Of a stretch of DNA of 64,000 bases, positions 63,898 to 64,000 are shown piece after piece. Made by a program: the position numbers and the translations under genes. Positions within the stretch are counted from its first letter, which is position 1. Every line of letters begins with the position of its first letter. Source of the stretch: Calothrix sp. PCC 7103 (lineage in GTDB: Bacteria; Cyanobacteriota; Cyanobacteriia; Cyanobacteriales; Nostocaceae); the NCBI RefSeq assembly GCF_000331305.1, contig NZ_KB217478.1, forward strand, positions 1,053,366 through 1,117,365. The letters run 5' to 3'. Below the pieces are notes generated by a model that was not told the origin of the DNA, ran no database searches, and saw nothing but the letters and a program-made list of their open reading frames with translations.

Positions 63898-64000
63898 ATG
63901 ACTAACGTATTAGAAACATCCGGCAAAAAATTAATAGTAGCACAATTAGGCGCAAGAAAACATTACCAAGAGCCTCTGCTATTCCATCGTTGGGGTATTT
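63898..64000 (+). CDS. Start of another glycosyltransferase (cut by window end)
   Basis: An open frame from ATG 63898 runs to the end of the window: MTNVLETSGKKLIVAQLGAR, then KHYQEPLLFHRWGIF. The VAQLGARKHYxxPxxxHRxG pattern is a common N-terminus of GT4 enzymes in cyanobacterial polysaccharide clusters. Only 34 residues are visible, so the assignment rests on that motif and the context. It continues the operon-like series of GT genes. Confidence 0.6.
   Translation, partial: MTNVLETSGKKLIVAQLGARKHYQEPLLFHRWGI

Overview
The window is chromosomal DNA of a cyanobacterium, most likely a filamentous Nostocales-type species. It carries a photosystem II gene (psb30/ycf12), cyanobacterial-type siroheme, MurE and RecJ genes, many dispersed short palindromic repeats of the kind common in Nostoc-like genomes, and a strongly over-represented palindrome, GGCGCC. 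A hand count gives roughly 75-80 GGCGCC sites, where base composition would predict about 3-5. The classical cyanobacterial HIP1 octamer GCGATCGC was not seen, so GGCGCC may take its place here.

1-16.2 kb is a complete type III-B CRISPR-Cas locus, all on the + strand: cas1, cas2, a leader, one uniform array of 65 full 36-bp repeats plus a truncated last one (65 spacers), then cmr2(cas10)-cmr3-cmr4-like-cmr5-cmr6/cmr1 fusion and a CARF-HEPN ribonuclease of the Csm6/Csx1 kind. There is no cas6. As I remember it, the repeat is very close to that of the III-Bv array of Synechocystis PCC 6803, whose crRNAs are cut by RNase E. Cas10 keeps its GGDD cyclase motif. The Cmr4-like subunit lacks the aspartate that normally cuts target RNA. 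The likely working order is RNA recognition, then cyclic oligoadenylate synthesis, then activation of the HEPN RNase, with little or no backbone cleavage of the target RNA.

16.2-32.4 kb is mixed housekeeping sequence: a receiver and a convergent histidine-kinase-like protein whose phospho-acceptor His is Gln, murE, a glutaredoxin-like protein, siroheme genes (cbiX/sirB, cobA), a secreted phosphodiester glycosidase, a repeat-rich lipoprotein, a nitrilase-family amidase, marC, a HigA-like antitoxin without HigB, sbcD, a secreted protein, recJ, psb30 and a YkgJ-type cysteine-cluster protein. The gaps are packed with MITE-like inverted repeats and short palindromes. Two copies of one palindrome lie inside the recJ reading frame.

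32.4-64 kb is a large surface-polysaccharide locus, almost entirely on the + strand. It holds an ABC export pair (Wzm at 35.3 kb, Wzt with a C-terminal carbohydrate-binding domain at 54.2 kb) and a WbpA-WbpB-WbpD-WbpE-WbpI set that fits synthesis of UDP-2,3-diacetamido-2,3-dideoxy-hexuronic acids. It also holds an Arn-like group (two small SMR/ArnE-F-like membrane proteins, a NodB/ArnD-like deacetylase, a formyltransferase, a DPM1/ArnC-like GT2 and a GT39/ArnT-like membrane protein) and at least eight further glycosyltransferases. Interspersed secreted proteins are a PEP-CTERM repeat protein, a DUF4082/Ig-like/dimethylformamidase-like protein and a Tat-exported protein. GGCGCC is much rarer here, especially from 40 to 64 kb, which suggests that part of the locus was acquired horizontally. 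The last gene (another GT) runs off the window.
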